Below, piece after piece: positions 36,001-49,943 of a stretch of 64,000 nt of DNA. Position 1 is the stretch's first letter. Each line of letters opens with the position of its first letter. The stretch is from positions 20,384,704-20,448,703 of the forward strand of contig NC_085055.1 in assembly GCF_963662255.1 (NCBI RefSeq), given 5' to 3'. The notes under the pieces are model-generated. The model worked only from the letters and a program-made list of their open reading frames with translations, made no database searches and had not been told where the DNA came from. The translations under genes and the position numbers were made by a program. This DNA comes from Cinclus cinclus (taxonomy: Eukaryota; Chordata; Aves; Passeriformes; Cinclidae).

Positions 36001-38224
36001 GAGCTCTTCTCAAGGAGAAGCTAGGAATAAGTCTTCAGGAGGGGATTTGCAAACGGTAACCTTCGTGGGAATTTGCAAGCACTAATATTCAGCTGTCCGT
36101 TTACTCTTGCTTTCTTTCCTCAGACTAACTGAAGGAAAAAAGAAAGCCCTAAGGGGAAAACCCTTATTCTTGGCATGATGAGTGAGCCCAGATCTTGTCA
36201 GCCTGAAGGGAAAGTGTTTTGTCAAGTCATGGAAAAGGGGTCTGGCACTGCAAGCGCTTATAATTTTATTTTTTTTTTAGCTAATTCCTGGTATCTCTGC
36301 TCATGGAGAAGTTGGGGACTGTGTTTTCCTGTTCTTTTGGATATTGGAGTGCTGCATGCTCTCTCGTGTGTTAAGTGGCCATGACTGCTGTGGTGTGATC
36401 TGCCAGAGGGTTTGCAAGGTGTCTTCTCACCCATCCTGGGTGCAGCTCCTCACACAACAGGACAGAATAAACCCCTTCCATTAGCCTTAGAAATCCCAAG
36501 AAAATGTGGATGTTTGATGATGAAGGAGGCCAGATATGTTCATCTGGATCCAGGCTGTGGTGCTGAATAATAGATGTTTCTAGCAGAGATTGGTTCTGTA
36601 AGCTAAAGAAATGCTCAGATTTGATGAAAAGGGGAAAATGGTACCTTGTGCAATAGGTAACTTGATGCTAGTCAGGTCAGCAAAGTCTCGGAGACCCTGG
36701 TCCTGGTGCAGCGGGAGTGCTGTGTGTTGATACTGATGGAAGTGATGCTTGCAGCAAGGCTGAGGCTCTTGTGGTGTGTGTGCACTGTGCTGGCTGAGTC
36801 TAGCCAGCTCCAGGGGGCTTTTTTACCTCTCCCAGCTGTGGGAGCCCTGAGCTCAGCACACATGGAAAGGGCTTCCTGCAGGAACCCCAAAACTGTGTGA
36901 TGCTGCCCAGTGGGCACCGTGGTGCTTTGTTCCCTCTAAACAGGCAGCGTTGGTGTGAGGAGTCATTTAACAGCACAGCAAGGCTGGGTAGATACTTGGG
37001 GTTGTGGGAGGGAATGCTTCCCCCAAATATTCATGAAAATTTAAAAGTGCATTTGAATTTGACCTTGTTCTGCTGCAAACAGAGGTCTCAAGGGTTGCAC
37101 GCATCAATACTTGGGCAAGGCAAATATTAAGGTTAGATGTTGGCTGGGTGGCAATTTTGGAAAGCATCTGCTCAACTGGAACAGTAGAAGGTTGGAGTGA
37201 ATGTTGCTTACGGTGGTCCCGGGTTGGTGTGGGAGCAGAAGGGTGTGGAATGGGATGGAGTGATGGCAGAGTAGTGTCAGGAGAAAACTGGGACCTTGGG
37301 TGGCCCCTGGACCCTGAGCTGGTTATTGCATTGTTCAGCTTTTAGGGGTAAACCCACAGTCGTTCCAAAAATGAGCAGCTTGAGAGGCTGCCTGGGAGTG
37401 TGCAGGGAAGAGAATGGGCACAGAGCAGATGCAGACAGCAGGCAGAGGCAACACGGCCCTTTCCTTAGGGACAATGAGAGTAAACTCTTGCCCAAATCAG
37501 CTCCATGGCTTTCCAGATAAGTGACAAGTGTGGATGGGCTCCCTGTATATGTTGCTCACAGCTACAGCTGGGTTTTTGGAACTCTTATTGTGGTCACCAT
37601 CCATTTTCCCACCAAGTCACATCATGAGAAATAGCGAGGAAAATTGGACATGTGTTTTGTAGGCATGAAAGGATCTGTGCTGTATTTATTTATTTCTCAC
37701 AACTTTTGAATTATTAAAGTGCGTTCAGGGGAGATTAACTTTCCCTGCTCAATATTTATTATTGTTTCATTTCACTGAAAGTTGGAGCTACAAGAGCTTT
37801 GATGAATGGACTGGAAGGTTCTGTAGTTTCTCTATGGCTAATCTAAATATGTCTGTATCCTTTGCTGAAAAGCTAATTTGTAATTTCCTATGGTAATGCT
37901 GATTAGTGAATTATAATGATACACCAGGGCCTGCTTTTCGTCCTGGGCCTCTGTCATGGGAATAATGCTACCACTGGAAAATGGTGTGAAACCTGGAAAC
38001 TGGCCATTAGTCCCCTAAATTTTTGCTCTAATAACAGGAATCCAGAAAGCCTGTGCACCATCTGGTCTGTTTTCTCATGTCAGGGCTGGAGAGAATCCGT
38101 CCCAGGTTGGTTCCAGGCATGGGAGGGGTGCCCTGTGCTGATGCCACAACCCCTGGGTTTGCATCAGCGACCAGAGCTGGCTGGTGCACGCAATCCCTGC
38201 TTCTGGAAACCTCTCCCACCACCC

Positions 38225-38560
38225 CAATTATAACCGAGTGTTATCAGTCCTTTGAATAATTGAAGAGGCTTTCTGTTGAATATTTAATTACAATAATATT
38301 TGGTTAGCAGGGGTTGTTGGGCTCAGTTTGTGCAATTGAGAATTGCTGCAAGAAAGGCTGTTAGAAGAAAATGTTGTTGTCTATGATCATTGATTTATCT
38401 TTTTTTTCTTTTTAAGCTAATCAGTTACTTAGTTGAAATTGGTTAATTAGCTCAGCTCCATTAAGATTCTTTGGCATTTAAACTTGATGTTTCTAAATAA
38501 TTATAGTTTTGCCTGCTAAGCCCACAACCCAGGGTGACCTAATTACTATTAAAGCAAGAT
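38225..38560. promoter_or_regulatory. EPHB1: Candidate intronic enhancer, dense in homeodomain-type TAAT motifs
   Basis: This AT-rich but non-repetitive stretch of intron 1 has at least eight TAAT/ATTA cores, for example in TTTAATTACAATAAT, GCTAATCAGTTAC, GGTTAATTAGCTC, AATAATTATAG and CCTAATTACTATT. Such clusters are common in neural enhancers, and EPHB1 is a patterned neural gene. This is inference, because no conservation test was possible. Confidence 0.25.
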
Positions 38561-39010
38561 GTGCTTTGGTCTGGCTAATAAGTTCCTGCTGGGAGCCCTG
38601 CGGTGAAAAATCACAGAGGCAACAGTTCAAAGGGGAAGGGGCTTGTGCTGAGCCCTGGACAAGGAAGATGTGTGTCCTTCAGCTTCACTTCTTCCAGCTT
38701 AAACCAGGGATGCTCTTGGTTTGGGAGAAGGGGAGTCCCAGAGCATCCCATGGTTGACATCTCCATACTGTGCACTTACGTCACAATGGATGGTCATGGC
38801 AAGCAGTCATTGGGAGCAGGTGAGGGTTAAGATTGGTTTAAGTTAATTGATGAGTGTTAATTTGGTTTTTTTCCTTTTCTCAGTCATTCCCCTTGATAAG
38901 CAGGATGAGTCCTTTCAAGGTCTTTCTGGACTGGGGGAGAAAAAAAAAAGATGGCATTAAGTTAATCTCAGTGATTTTTTAACAGTATTAAGGTTCTTTA
39001 GGTTATTAGT

Positions 39011-39108
39011 AAGATCTAGTGGAAGTTGTCCCTGCTCATAGCAAGGGGTTAGGACAAGATGGTCTTTAAGGTCTCTCCCAACCCAAACCATTCTGGGATT
39101 CTAGGATT
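39011..39108 (+). mobile_element. EPHB1: CR1 LINE 3' fragment, plus orientation
   Basis: AGATCTAGTGGAAG leads into a diverged 'tgtccctgctcatagcaagg' block, then 'ggtctttaaggtctctccca' and ACCCAAACCATTCTGGGATT. This is the sense-strand CR1 3' end, lying in the same direction as EPHB1 in intron 1. It runs directly into an (ATTT)n stretch to about 39127. Confidence 0.9.
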
Positions 39109-39915
39109 TTATTTATTTATTTATTTAAATTTTGGAAATATCCAGGCCAAGTAATTAGGCCTTAGGAAAGCCTCAAGTGTGTGGTCATTAGTTAGTGAAG
39201 GAAGTGTTTGTTATCTGGGGAGGCATCCAGTCAGGGTTGCTGGTGGTTGGAGCTGATGAAGCTTTAATTTGTTATGCAAAATGTAAAAGTGGAGGGTGGG
39301 AATAGGTAAGAGGCGGTGGAAATTCTCACTTCCAGGCTGTTTCCTGCCATCCTTGATGGGGGTTTCATCAAAACTTCAAAGGGCTATTTTATGATGCTCT
39401 CGCCTCAAAAGCCCTTCTCTCATCCCACCTGTCTCTCCAATGCACTGGTACCCAATGTGCCACATCCCAGCAGCAGCTGGGATGCTTTGGATTATTCAAA
39501 CTTTGGATTGTTCAAACGCAATTAGCATTTTCCTTGGATTGCTGAGCACAGCTAGGTTTTGGTGTCTTTGCCTAACTATATATTATTTTTATGAGAGGAT
39601 GGGCAGCTTTGCCCACTGGATGTTCCCTGCCCCTGGCTCTACTGTCCCCCAGGAAGCCTCTGAAGTCCTGCAAAACCCAAGACCTGTTGCATGTCCTCAT
39701 CTTTCCCTCCCTTTCTCTATTTTCTTCCTATTTGCAGGGTGGAGCAGGGGGACACCTTTATTTGTGTGTCCTGGGACAGGGCAAATCACCTTCAACTCAG
39801 GGTGGGGGCTGCTTCTCCTTGACCCCCAAAACCTGGGCGAACAGGGGTGCTGTGTTTGCTTTGAGCAGCAGGGCGATGCCCCCATGCTCTCTGTCTGCCC
39901 TGGGGTGCTGGGGGA

Positions 39916-40014
39916 TGACCTGAAGGATGACACCCAAAAATGCAGCTGGATGTGATGGAGCTGGGGGTGACCTGAAGGATGACACCCAAAAATGCAGCTG
40001 GATGTGATGGAGCT
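39916..40014. repeat. EPHB1: 52-bp tandem duplication
   Basis: The block starting TGACCTGAAGGATGACACCC at 39916 is repeated at 39968. The second copy is identical over its whole 47-base length to 40014. The lack of divergence indicates a recent duplication, a variable minisatellite or an assembly duplication. Confidence 0.92.
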
Positions 40015-41720
40015 AGTGGTACCGGGAGCTGGTGCTGGTCGCTTGTCTCCTGGTGCTAAAACTCACACCACGGCTGGAGGGATGGAGCAGGGAATGGCAG
40101 TGTTTGAAGTTTTATGGAGGTTTTTAATTTCTTTTTCAGCAGTCAGAGGCCTTTGATTACTCGAGGCCTCCGCTTGCTTCAGCCACTTCCGTAGCCGCGG
40201 GGTTGGAGCCGGCTCATTATCATCCTTGCCAGGACCCTGTTGATATGAGGATAATTGCATTTTGCTCAAATGACATTAAATCACCACGGAACAGGCAGAG
40301 GGGTGTGAATTACATCTTCCCCGGGAAAACTGGGAACTCAGCAGAGGAGTTAAAACTGGTGTTGGGGGCAGGAGGAGAATGGGCTCGCTGTGAGGGGCTG
40401 CTCTGGGCTCACTGGGCATTCCCTGCCCTCTGAGCCGGGGGAACTGAGAGGGAGACAGCTTGATGTACTGGAGACAGTCTGGGGCTGACCTTGGTGTTTT
40501 CACCAAAAATCTGTAGCTTCGTATTTCCAAATGCCCGAGCAACAGGATGGACATGTAGGGAGAGAGCACGAGTGGGATGCTCTTGGAGTGCTCAGTTTGG
40601 TGCTGGCTTTGCTTTTCATTTGGAAAAAATGTGTTTGGAAGTAACAAAATTGTCACAATTGTACTGTCAGAAGTGCTTCTTGTAATGGTTCTGATGGGTC
40701 CAGGGCCTTTTTCCTCCCATGATGTACCCATGAAGCTGGAGAGGCTGCTCCATAGGAGTGTTTGCCCTCACCATGTGGCACCCCATTCCTGCTCTTCTGC
40801 TGTGATTACTCTTAAAACAGTTTATATTTAGTCCTGGAAATTATGGGCATGACCTGGCTGCAAGTGAACCTGGAGCACAGAGCTCTTCCCCAGCCTGTGG
40901 AGTTTGGCTGAAGCTCTCCAGAAGCTCCACACAAGTGGGTGAATCTCCTGGAGATCTGTGGCCTTTGCTGCCTGTGCTTTGCTCCTTGAGCTGGAATTGA
41001 GGGTGGGGGTCTAAGACATTTGAGCCCATCAGGCTCTCAACAGAGGCACTGTGAAGTCACACAGAGTGATGTTATTGTGACCAGAGATGGACTGTAAAGT
41101 GGTAATTTCTGGTTTAATGAAATAAAGGAGAATCAGTTCTGTACTGTGTTTCTTGGGGAGGGATGTGTGGCTCCTTGAGCCATGTGCATTGTGCCAGGTA
41201 ACCTCCCTCTTGCTCAGTCAAGTGGAGAAAAGCAGCAGCTGTGCAGGAGTTAAAGGCATCAGTGCCTTTTTCTTTGTGCCTGGCCCCGGTCGGGCCCTCC
41301 CGAGCTCTGTCCATGGGCTAGCAGTGTCCCCCTGACCCCTGGATGCTGCAGCCACCTTGGCAGAGGGGAGGAGGTGGCTGCTGGCTGATGGGAGCTGTAA
41401 GGGCACCAGCTAATTGTGTTCAGTATCTTTCTAAAACTCAGCTTTTACTCTCACGCTGTGCGTGGGTTATCGCTGCGCTGGTGGCAGGGAGATGCTCGGA
41501 GCCTGGCTCCAGAGCCTGCTCAAAGCTGTGGAAAGCTGCTCCTTAACTTCAGTGGGCTGTGGCTGAGGCAGGAGAAAAGGGGCTGCTTTGAGAAGGACGC
41601 TGCTTCCAGCCCCCTCTAGCTCTGTTTTGTGTGCCAGCGCTGGGCTCTGCTTCCCAGGGCTGATCAGTGATGAGGAAATCCCTGCTTTGGCATGGTCGGG
41701 TCCTTAACTTGTGGGAAGAG

Positions 41721-41820
41721 GGTCTGGCTGCCTTCCTCCAGTGGGAACCACTCAGCATCATCCCCAAAAATGGTCTGACTGCCTCCCACCAGTGGGATGC
41801 ACTCACATCATCCCCAAGAG
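41721..41820. repeat. EPHB1: Imperfect 51-bp tandem duplication
   Basis: Two adjacent units start with GGTCTGGCTGCCTTCCTCCA (41721) and a diverged copy, GGTCTGACTGCCTCCCACCA (41772). Both end in CATCATCCCCAA. They differ by several substitutions and a small length change, so the duplication is older than the one at 39916. Confidence 0.85.
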
Positions 41821-43432
41821 AATCTTCTCTTAATAAATCCCTCCAGCTCCCTGTCGAGGGGGCTTGGGGAGTGATGGGTGGGTGCCCACCTTACCCTGTG
41901 CCCTGGTAACTCCTGTATTTTCCCACTCTGGACCATGCTTGGCTGGCCCGCGTGGTCACTCCCATCTCGTGAGTCACCAACCCAGCAGATTTTTGGAGGT
42001 GTTTTGCAGCAAGGCACGTTTTTATTTTGTTCGTTAAAGCTTTGCGGTGTTCAGGGGAAACTGGGATGTCTTTGAACCATTTAAAGTATTCCTAATAGGT
42101 TACCTTGAAAGCTTTCTGCAGTCTTGAATGAATCAAAGTGCAAATGTTTATAATGCAACACCCACACAGGCTGGGAGAGGAATTTTATTAAGGCAGGAGA
42201 GTCAGAAAACAATAATAATAAAACATGTTTTATGAAGTTGGTGAGAAACTTATAAACTAGGTGGAGTTTTACAGCAGATGAATTTGATACAAGTTGTAAA
42301 TTTGAATTCCCAGGCTGGTCCTCAGGTCCTGCTCTTTATTACCTGAAATAACATTCTCCACTTTTAATAGCTGGCTGCGGCAGGGCGAGCGTGGTTTTAT
42401 CTTTCTAAATGATCCACTGTGCGTGTCTTATAATCAAACTTCAGCCCATCCTCAGGGTTCCAGCCCTCTCCTCAAGCAGCATAGCGGCTGTTGCCAATTA
42501 GCAAATTGCTGCTCTTTGCTTTGCTGTTTCATGGGGGGACTTTGGGAATCCTTCTATACATCCCCACGTCTGGATTACTGATATTCTTTTCCAGCAGAAA
42601 CCACTTTATTTTCTGATAAGAGAATGTTTTGTTAATACATCAGCAAAAAGGGACTGAATGATGTTCTTGATCAATTAGTGTTTTGCAGTAGTAACCTGCT
42701 GTGTTTCCCTGCTCCTGGCACTGCTGGGAGGGATGGGGGCATTTGCCAGAGCATCGTTGTGAGGGAACTGATGGCCTTTTGAGGTGTATGGGGTCTATTC
42801 CCATTTTTCTTTCTCATGTTGCCTTGAGAACTCCCCCTTCTCCTAACTAAGTTTCCTTGTGATGCAATTCAGGGACTGGGAAGGTGTCAAAGCATGAGGT
42901 GGCTCTTTCTATGTTCCAGGGGTGGCCTCCCAAGGGTGGCATGTGTTGACTTTCTGACTCCCCTTGGTGTCAACCCCTCTGTGCCACTTGAATGTCAGGA
43001 GCTGTACCTGAGGAAAGGGTATAAAAATGGTTTCTCAGTCCCCTGTCCTGTCTGTGCACACATCAGCAGATTATTCCTCTTGAAAAATAAGTGGTTACTT
43101 AAGTAAAGCATTTGAGCTAATGGTCAGATTATTCCCTTTAAAATGGGAAAGTAATTAGGGATGTTTTTTAAATAGGCTTCCCACCCTTGGATCTGCTGGG
43201 ATTAGCCTATGTGGGTGTGTAAATATTTAGTTTCCAAGGGCTGTTTTTCTTTTTTTCCCTTTTTCTCCCCCCTCTCCCTTTCCTTGAAGTAACAACGGCG
43301 ATAAGCGACAGAAATGAGGCAGCAGCTGTTCTTGGACACTTTCCCCAGCATCCAAAATATAATTAGAATTAAAAATGACCCTCAAAGGAAAATGAAATTG
43401 AGACTCTGCTGGTGTGATGTACCAGGGGTTTC

Positions 43433-43435
<3 letters not shown>

Positions 43436-43466
<31 letters not shown>
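43436..43466. repeat. EPHB1: (TG)n microsatellite
   Basis: Thirty-one bases of perfect alternating TG in intron 1. It is likely to vary in length between individuals. Confidence 0.95.
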
Positions 43467-43469
<3 letters not shown>

Positions 43470-46400
43470 TGAAGAGAAGTCATTGGGTGCTGGGATGTTT
43501 GGGGTGATGGAGAGCAAGTCCAACCCTGAGTAAGAGCTATGGTTGAGCATGGTGGGCTTGGATGGATCTTCTGCCCATTGCTGCTTGCTAGCTGGAGGGA
43601 ATTTTTGAGCTTTTTTTCCCTGCGAGGAGGTCTCTCTTTAACATCCAAACAATTTAGACTTTGTGCACCAAGGCGCTTTGATGTTTGGCTTCAAAACCAC
43701 GTCTTGTTTTGAAACTTGTTGCAGTGCTTGCAATGTGTTGGTGAAGCTGGGAAGGCGAATGAAAAGAAGCTGAAAGCAGAAGCAAAATATGCAATTAGAT
43801 GCAAAAGTGGTTTGAAGTGAGTGATGCGATGGAGTTGCAGATTAAAGGAATGGTTGGAACCAGTCATTCACACAGCTCTCTTCAAGGTCTGTGTCCCTGG
43901 AGACTCCTGCAGCTGAGGAGCATCTTGCCAAGCCAGAGGAGGCCAAATCTTGCATTCCTCCCATCTGTCCAATGGATAAATCCCAAGCCCCAATGAGCCA
44001 CCAAAAGAAAACCAGATTCAGAAGAAAACCTGCACAGCCCCAAGGTTGGAGCTGTCATTGATATGCCATGTGGCTTTGGTCCTGTCCTGCTGTGGGAGGT
44101 ACTTAGGAGGTACTTCTGGGCCATCGGTGCTTCAAATCTTCATGCACCCATCATTTTTCTTTCTGGCAGAGATTATTTATTGCAAGCATTAACCTGGAGC
44201 TGCTTTCAGGTGCCTCAGTCATTTTTTAAAGGCTGCATTTGTGCTGTTCAGCTGTTTTTGGCAATTTGGGACTTTTTGTTTGCTTGCCTGCCTGCTGGAA
44301 AGCCTTCAGAGGTTGTTTAGGAGGCGAGGGGAGCCTGTAGATCCAGATTTTTTTTGTTATTATTATTATAATATATTATTATAATTAAAACATATTTTTA
44401 GCAGCTGAAATTCAAACCCGTCTGGGTATTTATACAGCAAGATGTTTTGGATGAGGAATAGGCCAAGACAGTCACGTGGTTGGGGCCAATGTGAAACAAA
44501 AGAATCCATTTATTATCCAGGCAGGAAATTTGTTCCTCGGGATGTTGTAGCTGCAGACATAATGATTTCATTTCCTCTGGTTCACCCAGATTAATGGCTT
44601 GTGCTCTTTTGTTTGTGTGCCTGTGTTATTCCTGCAGCCTGGCTTCCCCTCCTGCTCCGTGCGGGCGTGTGCGAACATGTGTGTGAGTGCCTTGGATGGA
44701 GAGGGGGCATGGGGGTCTCCAGGCTGCAGCAGGATGCTTGGGATGGTGGGGTGGGATGCTGGGAGAGCCGAGCAGAGCCCCAGGGACCACTTGGGGAATC
44801 CTTCCTGGCAGTGATGGATGACGTGTTTGGGGGTCTTCTCCCGTGTCTCTGGGGATCTTCTGCATCTGTGGGGTTTTTCTCCTACTTACATTTCTGGGGG
44901 TCTTCTACTGGCGTGGTCACCGGAGCAGCAAGAGGTGTTTTCCTGTGAAGGTGTGATGGGATGAGTGAGATGAAGAGTTTTGAAGCACAAAAGTTGACCT
45001 GTGGAAGGTGTAAGAGCAGTGTGTCTTCTCCACAGCCACACTCCAGGATTTTTGTAGGTGTTGAGTACTTGGTGGGAAATGGAAACCTTTGCACCCTCCC
45101 AAACATCAGGCCAGGAAACAGCCTCTTTCCCCAGGGAGCGGTGCTGATGCACAGGGATGCAGACTTTGGCCACATGGCTATGGGTAAAGAGCTCCTTCCT
45201 GGCTGTGTGAGTTGACCTTTCATTCCAGGCTGGTCCCAGCCCTCACAGAACCACCGGCCATCTGGGGCTGATGGTACCTATACTCTGTCCTTGAAAAAAA
45301 CTCAGCAGACCCATCTTTGTGGACACTCTCAAGATTAGCAGCAGCCTTAATCACTCCCTTTCTCTCTGAGTGTTTGCCTTTCAAAAGTGATGAGACAGGC
45401 AGACGGTTCTTTTGTGTTGCTGTTGCCTGTTGGTCCTTCTGGGGTTTTTGCAAAGAGCTTTTAATTTTCTGTGTGCAGCATGACCCTGTCTTCTGTTTGG
45501 GATTAATCTGGAGCAACCTTGTGGAGTTGGAAGCACCCATCTGTGATGAGGACTTCAGTGTGATGCTGCTTAGAATCCACCTGGAGAAGGATTGGTGACC
45601 ATCTTGCTGCCCCCATGCCTGGCTCTTCTTCCTTCCCTTCTTTTGATGTTTCTACTCCAAACTGGGGGAGGAGAGTTTCTTCTACTTGTGGAGGAGGTTT
45701 TCTATCAGGGACATAACTTGCTGAAGGAAGACCCTCTTGGCCATCAAGGTGCATGTGCCACTCCTGCACCAAGGTTTGGGGCCTTGATGCACTGATCCCA
45801 TCTTGGACACGTGTTGCTCCTTCTCGCTTTTGTTCTCCTGAGCTTTTGTACAATGAGGGGTACGAGCCGACTATTCAAACGCTGCAGACGAGAGGAATGG
45901 GAAGCTGCTATCCTGTCAAGCCCTGGGCGCTTTCTTCCCACCTGCCTGCCCTCCCAAATGGCTCCTGTGTTGCCCAGGTGACAGAGTTTGCGAGGATGTG
46001 ACAGCTCCGTTGTGCAGAAGATGATGAACAGTAATGAGACCCAGAGCACAATGTGCACTTAAAGTGATTTATTTCAGCAAGGAAACCACAATCAGGGAGG
46101 ATGGGTCACCGTCATCAGGAGAAGAGGTGGGTATGGAGATGAGCTTCAGGGGAACTTTATCATCAACCAGCAATGCTTTAAAAATGAGCAGAGCTGGTGT
46201 TGCATGAAATGGAGCTGTTCTGGTTGTGCCGGGACCATCCCTCACCTGCAGCAGATCGCAGGCACTTCCTGGGCTGTGGTCAGTGACTGGGCTGGCTGAC
46301 TGGGGGACTTCTCCTTGGTTACCTCCTGCAGCTGTGCTGAAGTTTTTTGGTGAGGTGTCACCCATCTGTGAAGTCAGCATTTGGGAAAGAGACTGTCCTG

Positions 46401-47788
46401 AGGAGAAGGGGGAAAAAAAAAAAATCCCTGAACCCGCCTTGGCGCAGCTCCCGGCACGCAGATGGCCGTCCTCGTGCTGGAGCCTTTTCCCAGCTTGCGC
46501 AGGCGCTGGGGCTGGAGGCAGGGGTGTGCCAGGCAGGCTGGCTGCCAAGTGGCATCTCCTGCCAGCATCCTCCTCTTCCTCCTCCCCTTCCTCACCCCCA
46601 GGGCCTGTGGGAGCTGTGGCTGTGCAGCAGCTCAGCTGGGCACTGCTGCTTGCACAAAAAGCTCAGCCTAAGTATGGCGCTGAGCAAAATCTTGTGATTT
46701 AAGGTTGACTTCGAGTAGTGCTTGGGTTTCCTCCCTTCTCACAGAAGAGGCTCCTGGCATGGAGGGATCCTTGGTGCTGCCTCTGTTCTGGCACGAGCTG
46801 GGGGGACAGGCACCTGTTTGCCCAGTGCTTCTGGCACTATTTGGGTGATGCATCGCATGAGCTGACAACAAGGATCCTGAACCCCTGTTGATGAAGAGCA
46901 TCTTCCAAGGTGATTACAGTTGCTGGTCGTTGTTGGTGAATTTGAGCAAGGATTTAACCCAGCCCCGCTGGCCTGTTGGAGCTGACACCTTGTATGAATG
47001 AGTGTTTGGAAATCTCAGCAAACATTCAGCGGATCAGCTGTGTGTGTACATACCTAAAGGTGGCTCAGACTGATAGGAAAGCTTCTTGAATAGGTTGCAG
47101 GATAGTTACAGATCCTGGCCACTGCTTGTTTTGTCCAATTCTAAAAGTGGAGAAGGAAAAAAAAAAAAGAGACAAAGCTGGGAAAGTTTCCGAGGCATTT
47201 CGGGAATTCCAGGGCATTTGGATGTGGAGCCAGAGCAAAGAACCCAGCAGGGTCTGCTGATGTGTGCTGTTGGCTTTGCCACATCCCTTTCTGATGGTGG
47301 GGGGGGACTGGGTGAGTGATGGGCTTCTCTGCCAAGGTGTTCTCAGGGATGCAGGCAGAGTCTTCCCCCATCCCATCCATATCCTGATGGAGGCTTCCCC
47401 GTGCTGCCAGCAGCCTCATGTGCTGCTGTGGTGGTACAGATTTATTGCTCTTTACCTCATTTGCACTCGTGAGCTGACTCCATATGGTGCAGAAGCCGGA
47501 GAGACGATGCTCGACGCTCGGCACGGCCGGCACCGGGCTGGGGGGCGGCGCAGGAGCCGACGCTTTTGCAGCTTGCTCCGTTTGTGGTTCAATATTTCCA
47601 CCTCCTCCCCTTGACAGCTCTGTTCCCGCAGCTGTGGATCGCTCGTCATCTCCAGCGCAGCCAGAGCATCCCTGTGTGATTCTACTCTTGCCCTGCTGCT
47701 TTCCTTCTTCTCCCCCTGAGATCCCCTGTGCATGGGTGGACCAAAAATGTTGTTTTTAGTTCTTACTTACTCGTTTAATTTTTGGCTT

Positions 47789-47804
47789 CCCCCCCCCCCC
47801 CCCC
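47789..47804. repeat. EPHB1: Poly(C) run, 16 bases
   Basis: Sixteen consecutive C residues in intron 1, followed by AGGGTGG. The stretch mimics a polypyrimidine tract plus AG, but the sequence after it is not a recognisable exon. Confidence 0.9.
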
Positions 47805-49943
47805 AGGGTGGCTTTAGTATGTGTCAGAAGCTGCATTAAAAAATAGAGGATCAATGTGACTGCAGCTGGTTTGGGCTGGGGTGAAAAGTATTGGTGACTG
47901 GGGGAACACCAAGCCCTTGGCTGTGCTGGGAACAGTTGTGCCCGAGCTAAGCTTGAGTCCGCTGGCAGTGCTTGCTCTGAGCAGTCTGTCATGTTTGTGG
48001 CTCACGCAGAATCCCTCTGACATTTTAAAATAAGATCTAGTAAATAGGAGCCGGACGGTGCCAGGTGCAGCTCTGGGTGCGAGGGCTCTCTGTCAGCAGG
48101 GCTGGCATTTCAGATTTAGGGCTCCATGAGACGCCTGTTTTTGTAGTGAGTGTGAAGCTTTTCTGGAGAGCGTGGTCCAAGACGGTGACTCATCCTGAAT
48201 CTCTAAAGATGTGATGGCGTGTAGGGAAACGCAGGATAAATGTTTTGATTTTTAGAGTTTTCCTCACAGGCGGTGCTACCCTGGAGTAAGGCAAAATAAA
48301 TCCAGCAGGGAAGGAGAGTTGTGGGGAATGGGGGGGACAGGTCTGGCACATGTTTTCACCAAAGCTCAGTGCACCCGCTGTACTACAGCATTGGAATTTG
48401 GCTTTGGAGCTGAGCACGTGCTACCTGTAAGACCTGTGAGCCTGCTGCTTGGGAGATCCCCTGCATCCCCATGGGTCCCATGGATTCAGGTATGAAGACT
48501 GTGCAGCCTTGTAATTCATCCTAGCACGTGTAATTGCAGATGCTATTGATGTTTATGGTACCTCTATCTTCTCAGACGACTAATTCTGTATTTAGAGGCT
48601 CTCATTTCCAAGGGAATCCCAGCTGATAAGGAGCCCACTTCCACGGAACTCATTATGCTTCAATAGCCCTTGTCTGCAAAATCTCACATGCTGCTTGTAT
48701 TTATTATGTTTTATCTCTTTTTGGAGTTCCTTGCTCTCTGATAGTGTGATGAAATTCCCTTTTCCCAAGAGAGGAGCTCCTGGCAGGATGTCCTCGTGGC
48801 TGAGCTCACTTGTTTCCATTGAACCTGGCTGGTGCACACCACATGCAGCCCATGTGGGTACTTGGATGTTGACCAAGATGTGAGCTGTGGAAAAGTAGTG
48901 GAAGATAGGAAGTTGGCATCATTACCCAACAATGTTTGTATTATACTCAAGACTTGCTGCTCCCCTAGGATGTCTGATGGGTTGGGGTTCTGGATCCTCC
49001 TTGCTCTCTCTGGTGAAATGGGTGTCCAAGCCAGCTGGTCTCCACCCAAAGAGTCCAGTGATGTGACGCTGCTGTGTCCAGCCTGTCCTGGAAGCACCTG
49101 ACTGCATGGACAAGGGACAGAGTATCCTCAGGCACCTGACCTTCAGCCTTCATCAGCTTTGCCCTGTTCTCCTGACGGGTGATCTCAGGGATATGAAGAG
49201 CAGATGAGTTCTCTGCCAACCTAAGTGATCTTTCCTTCAAACCAGACCTTCTCCACAACTTAGCTGGACCTTCTCTGAGGCAGTCTTGCAAAGATTTTTG
49301 GAGGTTAAGGTTTCTGGGAGAGCATCTACCCATCCCTGGTTGGCTGAGTTCCTCTTCTACATCTTGTGGAGGATGAAGTGAGTTACATGTTAAGCCTGAC
49401 ATATGGTGATTTCTGGGGCAGGCTGTGGTGTTCTGAGAGGTTTGCTGGCAACCCAGCCTCGAGAAAGCAGGGATGGGGAATTAAATTCATAGTGACATTG
49501 CTCTGGAAAATGTTCTCCTGAAAGACAGCTGCATCATCTGCCTGCCCTGAATGGGCCCTTGGCATGGCTGGGTCTGTCTTGGGGGACCAGAGTGTTCATT
49601 AAAGTGCTCTCTCAGCCCTTGTTGCTGCTTGACTTCGAGTTGCCAAACTGTAAATGATGATGTATGGACGCTGACCTGTGTGTATGGTGTGTGTGGATTT
49701 TGGGTACCTGGGGCCTGTGTGCAATTACAAAAACTGTGATATCAGCAACTGATTCTGTCATGACAGGAGCAAATGAGTTCCCGATAGTTGAAAACTTGTT
49801 TCCAAATTTTCTAAAATAGGTTTGCAATTTAGAAAACAAAAGGTACTGAAAGCCCTATCTTTTTTTCTCTTATCTTTCCATTTGATTTGGTCCCTTTTGT
49901 TTGTTTTTTTCCTGTGATGTGTGCATTTTTGGGTAATTCTCTG

